A stretch of DNA of 64,000 nucleotides from Dermacentor variabilis (Eukaryota > Arthropoda > Arachnida > Ixodida > Ixodidae). The position numbers were made by a program, and so were the translations under genes. The notes under the pieces were generated by a model that saw only the letters and a program-made list of their open reading frames with translations, did not search any database and was not told the origin of the DNA. The stretch lies in assembly GCF_050947875.1 (NCBI RefSeq), contig NW_027460291.1, positions 30,255,589 through 30,319,588 of the forward strand, read 5' to 3'. Position 1 is the first letter of the stretch. Every line of letters starts with the position of its first letter. Positions 1-10,791 of the stretch are shown here, piece after piece.

Positions 1-390
1 AGGCAAACAGCGATTATAGAAACAGGCGTATTATTGGGCGAACTTGTGCCCTCAAAAACAAGCTATACTCAAAGAACAACGATAGCGGCGAACACATTCG
101 GCGATCGTCGAAAATCTGATGAGCGGGTCAAGCGCGTCGGCTTCTATACATCAGTCGTCGAATGTTCCAGAGTAATCGCTGGGACACGCGTGCCTTCTAT
201 AAGGTTCTACATTATTCGCGTCGCGCACACATGCGATCAGATTACACAAGGTTCGGTCACAGACAGGTGTGGAAGCATCAATAACATTCCAGAAACTTCC
301 GATCCATGCAGGCGCGTCCTGCGCTGTGCGATAACATTTGTTAGGCGGTGATACATGTCGCCCGATAAAGACAAACAAGTACACGTGTCA
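1..390 (-). repeat. 3' LTR of Gypsy-A (left copy, truncated by window)
   Basis: It aligns along its length with 5597-5982 (for example both share TCTGATGAGC and AGTAATCGCTGGGAC). On the minus strand it starts TGACACGTG, directly after a purine tract at 391-403. The first bases of the window still match inside the right-hand LTR, so about 30 bp of this LTR lie outside the window. Confidence 0.85.
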
Positions 391-403
391 ATACCCCCCT
401 CTT
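391..403 (-). other. polypurine tract of Gypsy-A
   Basis: On the minus strand AAGAGGGGGGTAT lies immediately upstream of the 3' LTR start. That is the expected site and composition of the plus-strand DNA primer of an LTR retrotransposon. Confidence 0.75.
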
Positions 404-539
404 AAAAAGCATCGACCCGATGCTGCAAATATAAGAGAGCGAAACACAAAGCGACACTTATTAAACAAAAGTAACGAAACAATGAAAAGAAACACAGTCC
501 AAAGGAAAGTTACGCGAATTCCCAAAGTTCATTAACGCT

Positions 540-1314
540 GGTAGTGCGGCTTGAGTCACACAACATGGACCACTTCAGATCATGCGCGGCGCCGCTCTGA
601 ATGCGAAATGCCGTCTGGCACGACCTCATAGTCCAGTGCGCCAATACGTCGGATGACCTTCTAGGGTCCGAAATAGCGTCGCAATAGTTTCTCACTCAGT
701 CCTCGTCGGCGTGTTGGGGTCAAAACCGAAACGCGGTCACCCGGCTGGTACTCGATGAAGCGTCGTCGGAGGTTGTAGTGTCGGCTGTCGGCACGCTGCT
801 GGTTCTTGATCCGTAGGCGGGCGAGTTGTCGGGCTTCTTCAGCGCGCTGGAGAAAGGTCGCGACGTCAAGATTGTCTTCGTCGGTGACGTCCGGAGCATG
901 GCGTCGAGCGTAGTCGTCGGGTTCCTGCCGTAAACCCGCTTAAAATGCGTGATCTGTTGTTTCTTGCACCGCCGTATTGTAAGCAAAGGTTACGTACGGC
1001 AGGACCGCGTCCCAAGTCTTGTGCTCGACGTCGACGTACATCGCTAGCATGTCGGCGAGGGTCTTGGTCAGGCGCTCCGTGAGACCATTCGTCTGCGGGT
1101 GGTAGGCAGTTGTCCTCCTGTGGCTTGTATGGCTGTACTGCAGAATCGTTTGGGTGAGCTCTGCTGTAAACGCTGTTCCTCTGTCGGTGATGGGGACTTC
1201 TGGGGCACCATGTCGCAGCAGAATGTTCTCGAAGAAATATTTCGCCACTTCGGCTGCGCTGCTTTTTGGTAGAACATTAGTTTCATCGAAACGGGTGAGA
1301 TAGTCTGTCGCCAC
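540..1314 (-). pseudogene. Gypsy-A integrase core and C-terminal tail
   Basis: This is the second half of the integrase. The piece at 940-1314 carries the second catalytic Asp in ITDRGTAFTA and the catalytic Glu in HPQTNGLTERL, then the conserved AVLPYVTFAYNTAVQ stretch. The coding then changes frame near 940-985 and continues to about 540 with the basic C-terminal region (RRGLSEKLLRRYFGP near 660-710), which has a stop just after it. A stop at 1321 separates this piece from the first catalytic Asp upstream. All three DDE residues are present, but the ORF is broken by at least one stop and one frameshift, so it is a pseudogene. Confidence 0.8.
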
Positions 1315-1320
1315 GACAAT

Positions 1321-2415
1321 CTACTTATTTCCAGATGTTGACGCAGGAAACGGTCCAAACAAATCCATCCCGATCTGCTGAAATGGTCGGAAAGGAGGAG
1401 TGATCGGCTGTAGTAATCCTTCTGGCCTTGTCGGTGGTGTCTTGCGTCGCTGACAGTCTCGGCATGTCTTGACGTAACGGGCGACGTCGGCGGCCATACG
1501 CGGCCAGTAATACCTTTCCTGTAGCCTCGAAAACGTCCGGGAGAATCCGAGGTGCCCAACGGTTGGATCGTCATGTAGGCCGTACAGTATTTCTGGACGC
1601 AGCGCTGACGGAACTACAAGAACGTAGCTGGCGCGGACTGGTGAGAAGTTCGTCTTTACGAGCAGGTTGTTTTGTAATGTGAACAAAGACAATCCTCGCT
1701 TAAATGCCCCAGGTACTACGTCGGTGTTCCCTTCCAAATACTCGACCAGGCCTTTTAGCTCCGGGTCTGCTCGTTGCTGTTTGGTGAAGCCTTCTGCACT
1801 TATTATTCCGAGGAAGGCGTCGTAATCCTCGTCGCCTTCCGGCGGGGGATAGATGGGGGCGCGTGATAGGCAGTCGGCGACAGAGTGTTTTCGTCCGGAC
1901 TTGTAGATTACCGTGACTTCATATTCTTGCAGTCTGAGGCTCCGTCTCCCCAGCCGTCCTGAAAGATCCTTTATGTTAGCTAGCCGACACAACGCGTGAT
2001 GGTCGTTGACAATTTCGAATGGCCTGCCATGTAGGTAAGGGCGGAAATTTGCTGTAGCCCAAATGATGGCGAGGCATTCCGTTTCAGTCGTAGAATAATT
2101 GCCTTCTCCTTTTGACAGCGACCGGCTAGCATAACATGTCACCCGTTGATGTCCGTTTTTTTTCCTGAATGGGATGGCACCGAGGCCTAGGCTACTGGTG
2201 TCAGTGTGGATATCGGTATCGGCGTCTTCGTCGAAATGTGCAAGTACCGGAGGCGACTGCATGCGTCGTTTTAGTTCTTGAAATGCGTCGGCCTGCGGCG
2301 TTTCCCACTTGAACTGGACATCAGATTTGGTTAGATGCGTTAGCGGCTCAGCGATGCGTGAAAAGTCCTTGACAAAGCGCCTGTAGTAGGCACACATGCC
2401 AAGGAATCTACACAC
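1321..2415 (-). pseudogene. Gypsy-A RNase H and integrase N-terminal half
   Basis: An open stretch of 364 codons. It starts in the RT connection (FLGMCAYYRRFVKDFSRI). RNase H follows, with its first Asp in DIHTDTSSLG, Glu in STTETECLAIIW and the DHHALC motif. Then comes the HHCC zinc-binding N-terminus of integrase (HDDPTVGHLGFSRT ... CRDCQRRK) and the first catalytic Asp in QIGMDLFGPFP. It ends at a stop inside the integrase core. In the RNase H motif GLGAIPF, a Pro stands where related elements usually have Leu. It joins the RT segment through a disrupted stretch at about 2415-2590. Confidence 0.88.
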
Positions 2416-2518
2416 GGCCTTCTTGTCAATGGGCTGAGGGAGCTTTGCGATGACTGCTGTTTTCCGCGGGCCTGGGCGTACTCCGGATTTGCTGATGATG
2501 TGGCCTAGGAAAAGAAGC

Positions 2519-3205
2519 TCATCGTAAGCGAAGCGGCACTTTTCTGGCTTCAGAGTGACCCCTGATGATTTGATGGCCTCTTGTATCGTCGAAATTTCCA
2601 GCTAAAACGACAACGTCATCCAAGTAAACAAGACAGGTCTGCCACTTCAATTCTGCTAACACCGCGTCCAGGACGCGCTGGAACGCTGCAGGCGCCGAGC
2701 ACAGTCCGAATGACATGACCTTGAACTCGTAGAGGCCGTCTGGCGTGATGAAGGCAGTCTTTTCGCGATCTCTCTCGTCGACTTCTATTTGCCAGTAGCC
2801 AGACTGGAGGTCCATCGACGAGAAGTATTTAGCGTTCCAGAGCCGAGCCAGTGCGTCGTCCATCCTTGGAAGGGGGTATACGTCTTTCTTCGTGATCTTG
2901 TTCAGTCGACGATAATCGACGCAGAAACGTAGCGTTCCGTCCTTTTTCTTTACCAGGACAACAGGAGATGCCCACGGGCTTTCCGACGGCTGGAGGATGT
3001 CGTCGCGCAGCATTTCGTCGACTTGTTCTCTTATTGCTTCACGTTCTCGCGGTGAAACTCGGTAAGGGCTCTGGCGGAGTTGTCGAGCGCACTCTTCGGT
3101 TAACATGCAATGCTTTGCAATTGGTGTTTGTCGAATGCTCGATGACGTCAAAAAGCAGCCTTTGTATCGTTGGAGGAGACTTCTGAGCTGTTTTTGCTTA
3201 ATCAT
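2519..3205 (-). pseudogene. Gypsy-A reverse transcriptase
   Basis: Fingers and palm of a Ty3/gypsy reverse transcriptase, 228 codons. The order of motifs is ESPWASPVVLVKKKDG, LRFCVDYRRLN, YFSSMDLQSGYWQI, FGLCSAPAAFQR, and the catalytic box CLVYLDDVVV near 2600-2640. Both Asp of YLDD are intact. Right after the YLDD box the frame is lost near 2590, and the ORF ends in unrelated codons. A one- or two-base indel there separates it from the RNase H segment. It follows the protease segment with only about 20 bp between the two open stretches. Confidence 0.9.
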
Positions 3206-3226
3206 GGTGAGACTTGGATTAATGTC

Positions 3227-4285
3227 TTAGTCTGGTTCGGGAGCCACCGTCGTCGGGGTAGATGCGGCGGAATCCGAGAGGACAAACGAATTATTAGTTT
3301 CCAGAATTACTTCTATGTAGGCAATCGGCGTGCCCTCCTTGATGTGCTTGAACTCCTGGCTGAAGTTTCTCTGCAACACTTCAGTTTTCCCTCCGTGCAG
3401 TTGACCGATCCCTCTTGTGACGCCAATTTCACGGTCTAGCAGTAGACGTTGGTCACCATCGATGACGCCTTCTACGTCGGCAGGTGTTTTGGTGCCGACG
3501 GAAATGACAATGCTGAAGCGAGGCGGCATGCTGACTTGGCTTTCGAGCACGCTTAAGGCATGGTGACTACGAGAGCTCTCCGGTGGTATCGCTCGATCTT
3601 CCCACAGCGTTATCGACTTCGACTTCAGGTCGATGATTGCGCCGTGTTGGTTCAGGAAGTCCATGCCGAGAATGACGTCTCGTGAACACTGTTGGAGGAT
3701 GATGAAGGTGGCAGGGTAAGTCCGGTCATAAGCGGTAATTCTTGCCGTGCAGATTCCAGCCGGCGTAATGAGGTGTCCTCCAGCGGTTAGAATTTGAGGG
3801 CCTTCCCATGAAGTTTTAACTTTCTTCAACAGGGCGGCGATGTGTCCACTCATTACGGAGTTATCGGCCCCCGTGTGCACTAAGGCGGTAGCCGCGTGAC
3901 CGTCGAGAAGCACGTCAAGGTCGGTGGTTCTTTGTCTTGCGTTACAGTTAGGTCTTGGCGTCGGATCACGGCGGCGTCGCGTTGACCTGTGCCTGGTATG
4001 GGTCGTCGTCAGGTCGTCTTTCGTCGTCGTATTCTTTGCTTCCACACTTCGTCGGGACGGCGGCGTGTCGTTATGTCGTCGAAGTAGTTTCTTCGGCGTC
4101 TTTGTCAGCGGCGGAGGATCTTCGTCAGTTCGACAAACAGCAACCGCACCTCCATCGGTTCCTGCTTTTAGTTTTCCGGATATGGGATCGCTGACCAGCC
4201 CCGGGCTGGGCCAGTGTATGGACGGCGCTGCGGCGACAGGTAGCGGCCTGGTGAACGCTTCTCCTCGGGTCGTCGAGTGTTCCAC
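3227..4285 (-). pseudogene. Gypsy-A aspartic protease and pol N-terminus
   Basis: An open stretch of 352 codons. The retropepsin-like domain is at about residues 125-230. It contains the active-site turn in the form ALVHTGADNSVM near 3860-3890, and the second hydrophobic motif CSRDVILGMDFLNQHGAIID. Family members carry Asp at the first position of the turn (D[TS]GA); here that position is His, so the protease should be inactive. The N-terminal 100 residues are basic and low in order. The start Met is not secure, because the frame may be entered from gag by frameshift. Confidence 0.82.
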
Positions 4286-5545
4286 TGAGTGGCGGCTAGG
4301 TAATCGGGCATGTCACGTGGGCGCTCCCCAAGCTGTGGACGCGGCGCATTGACGGCGAACCCTCTCAGTCCAAAGTCGCAGTATGGGCATCGGCGGTACA
4401 CTTGGCCGGCTTCTCCGCAGTGATAGCAGAGCGGGCGGTGGTTGGGGGCTCGCCAAATTTCTGTCGTCCTCACCTAGGTGCGCTGGGCAACGGGTGGGCG
4501 TGCTGCCGGCTGCGGCTGCGGCGGCGGACGACGGAATTGCGGCGTTACAGGGACCTGGTGCGGTCGCGGAGGAAGGCCTTGACGGCGTGAGACGGCGGCG
4601 TAGGTCATCGCTTCTGGCTGGGGTTGCGGTAATTGAGGTTGCACCTCAGGAACACCAAGCCATCGCTGAACCCCATATTCCACGATGTCGGCGATCGAGG
4701 CCACTTGAGGCTGCGACGAAGGCAGGACATTGCCCAGTTCTTCGCGCACAATGGCCCTGATGGTCTCTTGAAGGTCTTCGGAACCCAGTCCTTGGATGGC
4801 GTCCTGCGGCTAGAGCCCCTGGCAGTTATATTGGCGGTTGCGCAGCTCCAGAGTTTTCTCGATCGTCGATGCCTCTGCAGAAAACTCAGCAACAGTCTTC
4901 GGTGGGTTACGAATAAGTCCGGCGAAAAGTTCTTGCTTGACGCCCCGCATCAGGAAGCGGACTTTTTTCTCCTCTGACATTTCAGGGTCGACGTGCCGGA
5001 AAAGACGGGCCATCTCGTCCGTGAAGATCGCGATTGTTTCATTTGGTAGCTGCGATCTGGTTTCTAGTAGAGCTTGTGCTCGCTTTTTACGCACGATGCT
5101 TGTAAACGTTTGCAAGAAGCCGCATCTGAACGGGTCCGACATCGTTCAGGTGGCTTCTCGATTCTCGAACCAGGTCCTGGTGGCGTCTTCCAATGCGAAA
5201 TAGACATGTCCCAGCTTGTCTTCACTGTCCCAACAGTTAAACGTAGCGACCCTCTCATACTTCGCCAGCCAGCTTTCAAGGTCCTCAAATGTGGAACCGA
5301 GGAACGTCGGTGGCTCCCTGGGCTGCTGCAGAACTATTGGGGCCGCTGAGGCTGCCATTGGCCTGTCTTCTTGGTCGTCTCTGGATGATCTTCTCGGACG
5401 ATCTCGTTGGTCGTCTCTGGTAGAATTTGGTGTTCCGGGGGCACCTGCTATAGCCGGCGGCTTGCTCCATGTTCCGCGACGACGTTGGTGTTGTGTTTGC
5501 GGTACGGGCTTTAATTACGGCTTTTCGGGGGCGTTCGGTACATGA
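4168..5545 (-). pseudogene. Gypsy-A gag (capsid and zinc knuckle), frameshifted
   Basis: Gag is spread over several frames. The piece at 5146-5358 has the capsid start FLGSTFEDLESWLAKYERVA with GHVYFALEDATRTWF. The piece at 4810-5142 continues the capsid (IFTDEMARLFRHVDPEMSEE). The piece at 4474-4749 is a Pro/Gln-rich linker. The piece at 4168-4473 holds one zinc knuckle, CYHCGEAGQVYRRC, in which the His of the CCHC pattern is Gln. Stops lie between the pieces. Structural and RNA-binding roles are inferred from the family. Long plus-strand ORFs over this region are shadows. Confidence 0.75.
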
Positions 5546-5561
5546 TCGTAAAGCACCTCCA
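5544..5561 (-). other. candidate primer-binding site of Gypsy-A
   Basis: On the minus strand TGGAGGTGCTTTACGATC begins five bases after the proposed 5' LTR end (CACGTGACA). It resembles the TGGTGGAGGTGCTACG after the LTR at 11803-12034 and the TGGTGGAGTGTGCT after the Gypsy-C LTR, so related gypsy lineages here seem to use the same primer tRNA. I did not identify the tRNA. Confidence 0.5.
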
Positions 5562-5566
5562 CGAGA

Positions 5567-5982
5567 TGTCACGTGGTAGGGACGGTGAAGAAGGAAGCCA
5601 AACTGTGATTATAGAAACTGGCACTTTATTGGGCGAACTTATGCCCTCAAAAGCAGGCTATACTCAAAGAACAACAATAGCGGCGAACATACTCAGCGAT
5701 CGTCAAAAATCTGATGAGCAGGTCAAGCCCGTCGGCTTTTATACATCAGTAGTCGAATGTTCCAGAGTAATCGCTGGGACCCGCGTGCCTTCTACAAAGT
5801 TCTACATTATTCGCGTCACGTGCACATGCGCTCAGATTACACAAGGTTCGGTCACAGACAGCTGATGGAAGCATCGATAACATTCCAGAAACTTTCGATA
5901 CATGCAGGTGCGTCCTGCGCTTTACGAGAACATTTGTTAGGTGGTGAAACGTGTCGCCCGATAAAGACAAGTACACGTGTCA
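5567..5982 (-). repeat. 5' LTR of Gypsy-A (right copy)
   Basis: About 416 bp. On the minus strand it starts TGACACGTG and ends CACGTGACA, a near-perfect terminal inverted pair. It matches 1-390. The terminal box CACGTG contains an E-box-like palindrome. Confidence 0.75.
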
Positions 5983-7203
5983 ATATGGATAGAATTGGAC
6001 ATGCTTTTAGGAACCGAGGAAGCCTAAAATCAGTGAAAAAGAAACTACGAATACATAAGAATCAGATGTATGCATTAAGAGACAAAGCCGGCAATATCAT
6101 TACTAATATGGATGAGGTAGTTCAGGTGCCTGAGGAGTTCTATAGAAATTTTTACAGTACCAGTGGCACCCACGGCGATAAGGGAAGAAAGATTAGCCTA
6201 GAGGATTTCAAAGTCCCACAGGTAACGCCGGAAGAAATAAAGCCTTGGGAGCTATGGAAAGGGGGAATGCAGCTGGGGAGGTTCAGGTAACAGCAGATTT
6301 GTTGAAGGATGGTGGGCAGATTGTTCTAGAAGTACTGGCCTCCCTCTATACGCAAGGCATCATGACTTGGAGCGTTCCGGAATCTTGGAAGGACGCTAAC
6401 ATAATCGGAATTAATAAGAAAGGGGACGCCAAAGACTTGAAACATTACAGACCGATCAGCTTACTGTCCGTTGCCTACAAAGTGTTTACTAAGGTTATCG
6501 CAGATATAATCAGGAACACTTAGGACTTCTGTCAACAGAAAGGAACAGGCAGGATTCCGTAAAGGCTATTCAACAATAGACCATATTCACACTATCAATA
6601 AGGTGATAAAGAAATGTGCGGAGTATAATGAACCCTTATATATAGCTTTCATTGATTGCGAGAAAGCGTCTGATTCAGTCGAAACCTCAGCAGTCATGGA
6701 GGCATTACGGAATCAGGGTGCAGAGGAACCGTATGTAGAGATACTGAAATATATAGTGGCTCCATAGCCACCGTAGCCCTCCATAAAGAAAGCAACAAAA
6801 TCCGAATAAAGAAAGGCGTCAGGCAGGGAGATACGATCTCTGCAAAGCTATTCACAGCATGTTTACAGGAGGTATTCAGAGACCTGGATTAGGAAGAATT
6901 AGGGATAAAAGTTAATGGAGAATACCTAAGTAACTTGCGGTTCGCAAGTTACTTGGCAAGTTACATGGCATGGGCAGGACGTGTAATGAGGACGGAAGAT
7001 AACCGATGGTGATTAAGGGTTACGGACTGGATTCCAAGGGAAGGGAAGCGTAGCAGGGGACGACAGAAAGTTAGGTGGGCGGATAAAATTAAGAAGTTTG
7101 GAGGGACAACATGGCCACAATTAGTACGTGACCGGGGTAGTTGGAAAAGTATTGGAGAGGCCTTTGCCCTGCAGTGGGCGTAACCAGGCTGATGATGATG
7201 ATG
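5983..7203 (+). pseudogene. RTE-type non-LTR retrotransposon, ORF2 remnant with internal deletion
   Basis: Reverse transcriptase pieces in shifting frames: the N-terminal part at 5985-6290 (QMYALRDKAGNIITN); LKHYRPISLLSVAYKVFTK at about 6440-6500; a palm remnant IAFIDCEKASDSVE near 6645; and RIKKGVRQGDTISAKLF near 6805. The YxDD box is absent: the sequence jumps from NLRFA (6930s) to the C-terminal segment MAWAGRVMR (6965), so several hundred bases are deleted. The C-terminal piece (RSRGRQKVRWADKI, then WKSIGEAFALQWA) is typical of RTE-type elements. It ends in a TGA trinucleotide run at 7189-7203, as RTE tails do. The left part was displaced by the Gypsy-A insertion. Confidence 0.8.
6928..6954. 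repeat. perfect 12-bp inverted repeat at the LINE deletion junction
   Basis: AAGTAACTTGCG, spacer GTT, then CGCAAGTTACTT. CAAGTTAC recurs once more at about 6957-6964. The palindrome lies exactly where the LINE jumps across its missing catalytic region. Confidence 0.85.
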
Positions 7204-10200
7204 TAGTATTACACACGCCTGCGGGCCCTTGCATTCACGGGTGATGTTGAGGCAGTAAAGTTACTTGCAGACTAGGCACAATAGTGATTTTTAATGTTCT
7301 CTTACTGTAATCATCTCCGTGTAACATACCCTTCATGTTCGTGGCTCACTACTTTTCAGTCATTCTCATTTCTTTAATGCATATATATTTTACGCACTGT
7401 AAAGCGAATTATTTTATGCCTTCTTACAGCCATGTCACATCTGTCATTAGCGATTCATGTCTCCATTGACAATCCATGATCACTTGCTTCGTCCTCTGTC
7501 TCCATGGCTGACCCATGCGCGACTGAACTCCACATCATCCTGTTCACCTTCACTCATCAGTTGCGCGCACGGCACTCCCCAGAGCATGACTTCATATCCG
7601 GTCCTTTTTGCTTGTTTGCAGATACCGGTCATCATTGCAGTGAGCAGCCCGACTTTGCCAAGACTGTTAAATTCGGTCGGGCAGCTATCTACAAGCGGGC
7701 TCAGTCACGTGGTTTCACCGAGGACAGCGACCTGCGCCATCAACGATCCACGCCGTGAATACTTGACCCAATCAAAGATGGAGATGCACGCCCCTCATCC
7801 GTACAAAAGGAACACCTTGGACCCTCCCGGCCTCATTTGCGGGCACGGCACTCGTCAGGACATGACTTCAAATCCGGTCGGTTTCGCTCGTTTCAGGGTG
7901 AGACGGTTCTTTTCATGCTTTCGAAGTAATGAACTGTTGCTCATGGTGGCGCCGTGCCCCAACACTTTGTTGTCGCTTTCTTGTGACTGGTGGTATATGA
8001 CACTCAAATTGGCAAGAAGTGGTCCCATACAAAAATGCTTCCTTACCTTCTTTAGAACTCTTATGAACTTTCTATCAGCTTTAGTAACATCCTAGAGACC
8101 TTTACGTTTTAGTAACGTTTGTCAAAAGAAAGTTGGTAACGTTTTTTCTAACTTCAGTATGTTAAAAAGTCACTAGAATGCTAAGACACACTATTCTAAC
8201 TTTTTATAAACACCATTGAATAGGAAGTTCATAAAAATAATTGTCTTTAAGGTACGTCACCCAAGTTACAGAAAATGCATTAATATTTTTAAATGAGCTT
8301 ATAATTATTCAGTGAACATGGCTGGTGCTAGACAGTCTTGTTTCATGCGCAGGTGTAAATTTGCTTTATTTTCAATCAACATTCTAGTAACACTGGTTAT
8401 TAGAAAGTTTATAAAAACGATTTTCTCAAAAATCGATTGATAACATAATCTTAATTATGAATAAATATGCAAAGACCAGCTTCTGTTAAACATTCTTTCG
8501 CACAGTAACTGTTTTCTTAATTTTTCATCAACTTCCTAGTAACAGAGGACAGTAGAATGTTCATAGAAAAATATTGCTTTTAATAACGGACGCTAACAAG
8601 AAATATGGTCTCACCAATTCAAGATGAGGGCACATATTCTTGAAAACACGAAACCTAGAGCCATAGGAAGCGTGTATATGAGCGGCGATTAAATTTGTGC
8701 TCGGTAGGTGTCAAAGAAGCCCTTAGCCCAGCCACCAATGCACGCAGACGGAGCTGCACGGAGGGCGTGCTGATTGGCTCGTGTTCGCCAACTAAAGCTC
8801 GCTCATGGTTCGGCTTAAGACCCTGTATATGCTTTATAAATAAGGAAGCCTACCTAGATACTGTAAACCCAACAATTGGGGCCTAAATGCCTGGCCTCCT
8901 CCAAGGTACGGCTTCTTTTGAGTGACGCAGTCTGATCTGGAAGGCCGTGCTTTTGCAAACTAAATGCGCCTGATGTGGTTGCGAATGTTGAAGGCAACAT
9001 CCGCTCCGTTCTTTTTCATATACATTTCCTTAAACTTCGTATTGCAAAGCACATACTTTTACAAAGCACACACTTTTCTGACCCAAAAAATCTGTTAAAG
9101 GGTCCCTACCGACTGTTACTGGGAAAAAAACACGCTATTTTCTGATTTAAGATACATTTTTTTAACAACCGCAGAGTGGCGGTACGGCAGTATTTGTTTG
9201 GTCGACATACCGCGTTGGTTGCACTGAATCGCTCCTTAATCGACAGTAAGTGTCCTACTACAGCGCCCGTCCGTGCTGCCTTTGTTTTGCCGAGCTGCCT
9301 GCCCGCGCTCAAGTGAAAAGTGCTGGGGCATCGAATCGTAGTGTATGGAAGACTTTGTTGAAGGTTGTGCTTTTGTTTAGCTTGGAGTTCATCGGAAGTT
9401 CTACAGTGCTTGCGCCAGAAAAACGTCGGTGCCGCGGTACCTGTGAGACGAAGGAGCCTTTGCTAAGTCTTGAAAGGTAAGCAAGTTTGGCGCTTGCGCG
9501 CATTCTTGAAGCATATGGTTTACGTAATGAGCGTTGTGTAATTAGCTAGCGCAGAGCGCTTTCTGATTGTAGGCTGGCCGTGTTGCTGGGCTAATTTAGC
9601 AAGCAGTTTCACGAAAGCCTCCTCTGATGTAACAGGGTACTTGTATTCTGCTGTGAAATATATGCTATCCGCTTTGATTGCTATGTCTGAATAGGCACAC
9701 AATTATGAAAACACTGAAAGTTGCTGTTCGTTCCGTAGTTTCCTGGCAAGAAGTTTTGGAAGTCCACGTCACGAGAACCTATGTGTGTTGTTTATGTTCT
9801 TGCGTGTCTTCGCATATTTGTCTTGTATGTTGAAGATATAAGCCGATATTACAATAACGAGGTTTCTTTTTATTCTAGACATTTCAGTCAGACGCCGGCC
9901 TTTAAGAATGATACAGACCAACCAAATCATAAAAACGGGATGTCAGCTCATGCAGTCGGAGGTTACGGCAGTTCGTAATAAAGTAAGGACTGGGATTTTG
10001 CAGCGATACTTACCCCTCGATTCTATACCACTCTTGTCGCCCACCGCTAATGGCCGGCTGTTCCAGTACGTAGCCCGGGCCGGGGTGTTGTTCAGACCAC
10101 TAACGCATAGCGAAAAGTAATCGCATCACTACAAAATCGTGGTCTAGGTTTCACATTGCTTTTTATGTGCTCAATATTATATTTATGCAATGCTCTATGT

Positions 10201-10617
10201 TTTACTTTATATTTGAGTTTTATTGTTGATTGTTCTCGTAGTCTGTTGCTGCTGATTTCGTTCCTTCCTGAAGTTTCACTTGTTGCAAAATAGCACTGTA
10301 AGCTCTTGAGTCATTTGTACAACCACACGCAGGTTCATGCAGCTGGCTGTGTGAGGCTCTCTTTGAAATTCCACATGACACTGATAAATCACGAGTTTTC
10401 AGGTTCACAGCGCAATAAATTAAAAATTTCTTATTGATGAAATTTATGCGGATTTTGGAGGCATCCCTACGTCCGGCAGGAACCTGCTGTACTGCTGGAA
10501 GCTGGACAGCACGACGATGAAGTGCCCTCAGTTTAATGAACTTACCTAAAGTAGCCTCCTCTGATTTAAATATTTGTTACAGGGTTAAAAACAGTCAGAC
10601 TTGTATTTACAGAATAT
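7204..10617. other. intergenic sequence, no gene supported
   Basis: No ORF here shows a recognisable family motif. Two stretches of about 70 bp, near 7547-7620 and 7832-7905, are similar direct copies (both contain GCACGGCACTC and CATGACTTCA, then ATCCGGT). In 8195-8580 a phrase like AGGAAGTTCATAAAAAT or AGAAAGTTTATAAAAACG recurs at about 8223, 8402 and 8553, suggesting an old degenerate tandem repeat. The remainder is AT-rich with nothing I can name. Confidence 0.5.
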
Positions 10618-10757
10618 TTACAATGTGTAGTGACGAGGAATGCCCGGCGGCACAGCCACATCGCCAGTCGCCCGGGAGGCGCGAGCTCGAGATTACCTGA
10701 GCTGCTCTGATTGAGACACGCTGCCTGCTGCTATCTTGTGCTGTATTCCTATTAGAC
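10618..10757 (+). repeat. inverted LTR end fused to gag
   Basis: The plus strand here matches the minus strand of the LTR at 11803-12034 over its last 130-140 bp (shared CACAGCCACATCGCCAGTCG and GCGAGCTCGAGATT), ending CTATTAGACA. It joins head to head with the truncated gag at 10758, inside that gag's zinc-knuckle sequence. Confidence 0.85.
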
Positions 10758-10791
10758 ACGCAAAACATATTGGCCGGTTGTCAGTAGTGGG

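Larger units (their letters stand above)
1..5982 (-). mobile_element. Gypsy-A, Ty3/gypsy LTR retrotransposon, decayed
   Basis: A nearly complete element read right to left: 5' LTR (5567-5982), primer-binding site, gag, protease, RT, RNase H, integrase, polypurine tract, 3' LTR (1-390, cut by the window start). The order protease-RT-RNase H-integrase is that of Ty3/gypsy, not Ty1/copia. No envelope-like ORF lies between integrase and the 3' LTR. The two LTRs differ at roughly one position in ten where I compared them by eye, so the insertion is old. Reading frames are broken in gag and pol. The right flank continues directly into an RTE-type LINE at 5983, so the element probably inserted into that LINE. 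Target-site duplication cannot be tested because the left edge is missing. Confidence 0.9.

Noticed and set aside
1..8. The bases left of the first LTR match the inner flank of the second, suggesting a tandem Gypsy-A array.
   Set aside because: Moving the LTR border out to the CACGTGACA end next to the primer-binding site explains the match: those bases are still LTR.
390..540. An envelope gene between integrase and the 3' LTR of Gypsy-A.
   Set aside because: The space is about 150 bp and holds no such ORF; none of the four gypsy elements shows one.
3924..5349. Long plus-strand ORFs across Gypsy-A gag and protease (for example 3924-4352, 4383-4760).
   Set aside because: They are shadows of the minus-strand gag-pol in GC-rich sequence and carry no motif.
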